Below, one piece after another: positions 6,441-8,181 of a stretch of DNA of 8,181 bases. The translations under genes and the position numbers were made by a program. Origin of the DNA: Methanobacteriota archaeon (GTDB lineage Archaea > Thermoplasmatota > Poseidoniia > Poseidoniales > Poseidoniaceae); NCBI GenBank assembly GCA_029979405.1, contig JAPOHM010000059.1, positions 1 to 8,181 of the forward strand, given 5' to 3'. The stretch's first letter is position 1, and each line of letters begins with the position of its first letter. Under the pieces are notes generated by a model. The model searched no databases, was not told where the DNA came from, and saw nothing but the letters and a program-made list of their open reading frames with translations.

Positions 6441-8181
6441 ATGGGAACCCCAAAAGCAACCGGTGAACTAGACTCTGTTGCATTGGAGACTGGATTACTA
6501 TCTACTTGGAAAGATGAAAATCTATTTCATCAAAGTGTCCAAAACCGTGCAACTGGTGAACCGTTTATCTTCTTGGAAGGACCACCTACAGCCAACGGTA
6601 AGCCAGGAATTCATCACGTTGTAGCTCGAACCTACAAAGATCTTGTTTGCCGATGGAAAACAATGCAAGGAAACTTTGTTGAAAGAAAGGGTGGTTGGGA
6701 CACACACGGATTACCGGTCGAAATCGAAGTTCAAAAGCGACTTGATCTCATGAGTAACGAAGCGATTGAGGCGTTTGGAATGGAAAAATTCAACGAAGAG
6801 TGTAGAGCATCTGTTTGGACATACGAAGCCGCTTGGAGAGAGATGACTGAAAGAATGGCTTACTGGTGTGACTTAGATGACCCCTATGTTACATTACACA
6901 ACGAATTCATTGAATCGTGCTGGTGGGCACTGAAGAAAATGTTCGAGAAAGGTCTCTTGTACAGGGGATACAAAGTTTTGCCATATTGCCCCCAGACCGG
7001 AACCTCATATTCAAGTCACGAAGTGGCACTTGGATACAAGGAAGTGGAAGAGCCCTCTGTTTATGTTAAATTCAAGTTGGAAGATGATGATGCATCAATC
7101 CTTGCTTGGACAACAACTCCATGGACACTACCTGGGAATGTAGGTTTGGCAGTGGGACCGGATGTCGATTACGTGAAGGTCAAAGTTACCGCAACCCCTG
7201 AAAAATGGGATGGGCACGGAGGAGCGGAAATTGGAGAGACACTTATTGTCGCAAAAGACCTGTTTAAGGAAGTAATTCGCCACCATTGTGAAGAACTTGA
7301 AATCCTGAAAGGAAGCGACCTGATTGGAAAATCCTACAAGCCACTATTTCCAGATGCGGTTGATCGAGGAGATTCACAGTCCGCTTGGACAGTTATCGGT
7401 GCTGACTGGGTTACAACAACAGACGGTACGGGAGTGGTTCACACTGCAGTAATGTATGGTGAAGATGACTACAACCTTGGAATGGAAGTCGGACTACCAG
7501 CACAGCACACAGTAGGAATGGATGGTTCATTCGTAACTGGAACACATCCACAATTAGACGGTAAATATGTCAAGGACTGTGATGAAACTGTAATCGAGAT
7601 ATTACATGAATCCGGATTACTTTACAGAGAAAAAATGTATGCTCACGATTATCCACACTGTTGGAGAACTGGTCACCCTCTGCTTTACTATGCTATGGAT
7701 TCATGGTTTGTACGAATGACAGCTGTGAAAGAAATGCTACTCGAATTTAACTCTCAGGTTGAATGGGCACCTGATTGGGTTGGAGAAGGCCGGTTTGGAG
7801 AATGGTTGAGGAATGTGAAAGATTGGGCAATCAGTAGAGAAAGATACTGGGGGACCCCACTACCTGTTTGGATCTGTAACGAATGTAATCATCAGCATTG
7901 CGTTGGCTCAACAGAGGAAATGGCAAGTATGGCCAAACAAGGGAGCCCTGTTGCTACAGACCTACATCGCCCATATGTCGATGATACTATCCTTGTCTGC
8001 CCTGAATGTTCCTCAGACATGAAGAGAGAACCATTCGTAATGGATTGCTGGTTTGATTCTGGATGTGCATCATTCGCCCAATGGCACCATCCTTTTGGTG
8101 AGGAAGGAAAATTCGAAAATAATTTCCCGATAGATTACATCTGTGAAGGTGTCGACCAAACACGTGGGTGGTTCTACACCC
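6441..8181 (+). CDS. ileS: Isoleucyl-tRNA synthetase, N-terminal half (C-terminus beyond window)
   Basis: IleRS, a class I synthetase, joins isoleucine to tRNA-Ile in the cytoplasm and hydrolyses mischarged valine. The window covers 580 codons of a protein normally about 1000-1100 residues long. The first Rossmann half has PPTANGKPGIHH at 48-59, where the usual HxGH signature is replaced by G-I-H-H, then GGWDTHGLPVE at 84-94. The editing (CP1) domain shows WTTTPWTLPGN at 223-233 and GTGVVHTAVMYGEDDY at 329-344; the editing His334 and Asp343 (matching E. coli His333 and Asp342) are kept, while the usual proline after HTA is valine. After it come WAISRERYWGTPLP (462-475), a likely zinc knuckle (CNEC at 479-482, CPEC at 520-523), MDCWFDSG (534-541) and EGVDQTRGWFY (569-579). 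The KMSKS loop and anticodon-binding part lie outside. The motifs fit the IleRS2 (eukaryote-like) branch. The ATG at 6441 gives a normal family N-terminus; no Shine-Dalgarno is visible. Confidence 0.96.
   Translation, partial: MGTPKATGELDSVALETGLLSTWKDENLFHQSVQNRATGEPFIFLEGPPTANGKPGIHHVVARTYKDLVCRWKTMQGNFVERKGGWDTHGLPVEIEVQKRLDLMSNEAIEAFGMEKFNEECRASVWTYEAAWREMTERMAYWCDLDDPYVTLHNEFIESCWWALKKMFEKGLLYRGYKVLPYCPQTGTSYSSHEVALGYKEVEEPSVYVKFKLEDDDASILAWTTTPWTLPGNVGLAVGPDVDYVKVKVTATPEKWDGHGGAEIGETLIVAKDLFKEVIRHHCEELEILKGSDLIGKSYKPLFPDAVDRGDSQSAWTVIGADWVTTTDGTGVVHTAVMYGEDDYNLGMEVGLPAQHTVGMDGSFVTGTHPQLDGKYVKDCDETVIEILHESGLLYREKMYAHDYPHCWRTGHPLLYYAMDSWFVRMTAVKEMLLEFNSQVEWAPDWVGEGRFGEWLRNVKDWAISRERYWGTPLPVWICNECNHQHCVGSTEEMASMAKQGSPVATDLHRPYVDDTILVCPECSSDMKREPFVMDCWFDSGCASFAQWHHPFGEEGKFENNFPIDYICEGVDQTRGWFYT

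Noticed and set aside
1..8181. CRISPR array, tRNA/rRNA gene, insertion sequence or defence island
   Set aside because: No spaced direct repeats, cloverleaf, transposase or defence-type domain was found; nearly all the sequence is accounted for by three protein genes.

Overview
The window holds three long protein genes and very little non-coding DNA. On the minus strand are the 5' part of a glutamine-dependent NAD+ synthase gene (nadE, running off the left edge) and, upstream of it, a gene for a very large secreted, membrane-anchored surface protein of about 1616 residues. On the plus strand, diverging from the surface protein gene, is the first half of an isoleucyl-tRNA synthetase gene (ileS, running off the right edge).

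The DNA is moderately AT-rich and tightly packed, with a 51-base gap between the minus-strand genes and about 130 bases between the divergent ones. The large protein has a Sec-type signal peptide, a beta-rich ectodomain with many N-x-S/T sequons and calcium-loop motifs, one C-terminal membrane helix and a short, very acidic cytoplasmic tail. This build, with no LPxTG motif or bacterial type-9 sorting domain visible, suggests a planktonic archaeon, most likely a marine Thermoplasmatota such as Marine Group II (Poseidoniales). This is inference from architecture and general feel; no marker gene here proves it.

Layout: 1-1406 nadE (minus, partial); 1407-1457 short gap with a possible Shine-Dalgarno; 1458-6308 surface protein (minus); 6309-6440 divergent control region with a perfect 17-bp inverted repeat touching the surface protein start codon; 6441-8181 ileS (plus, partial).

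nadE and ileS are housekeeping genes (NAD biosynthesis, tRNA charging) with no evident functional link to the surface protein. The surface protein and nadE could share a transcript because they are co-directional and close. The points most worth following are the surface protein (a reelin/MAM-like jelly roll, Ig-like units and calcium loops on one anchor) and the swapped G-x-H-H active-site signature in the IleRS. I saw no defence system, mobile element, CRISPR array or RNA gene.
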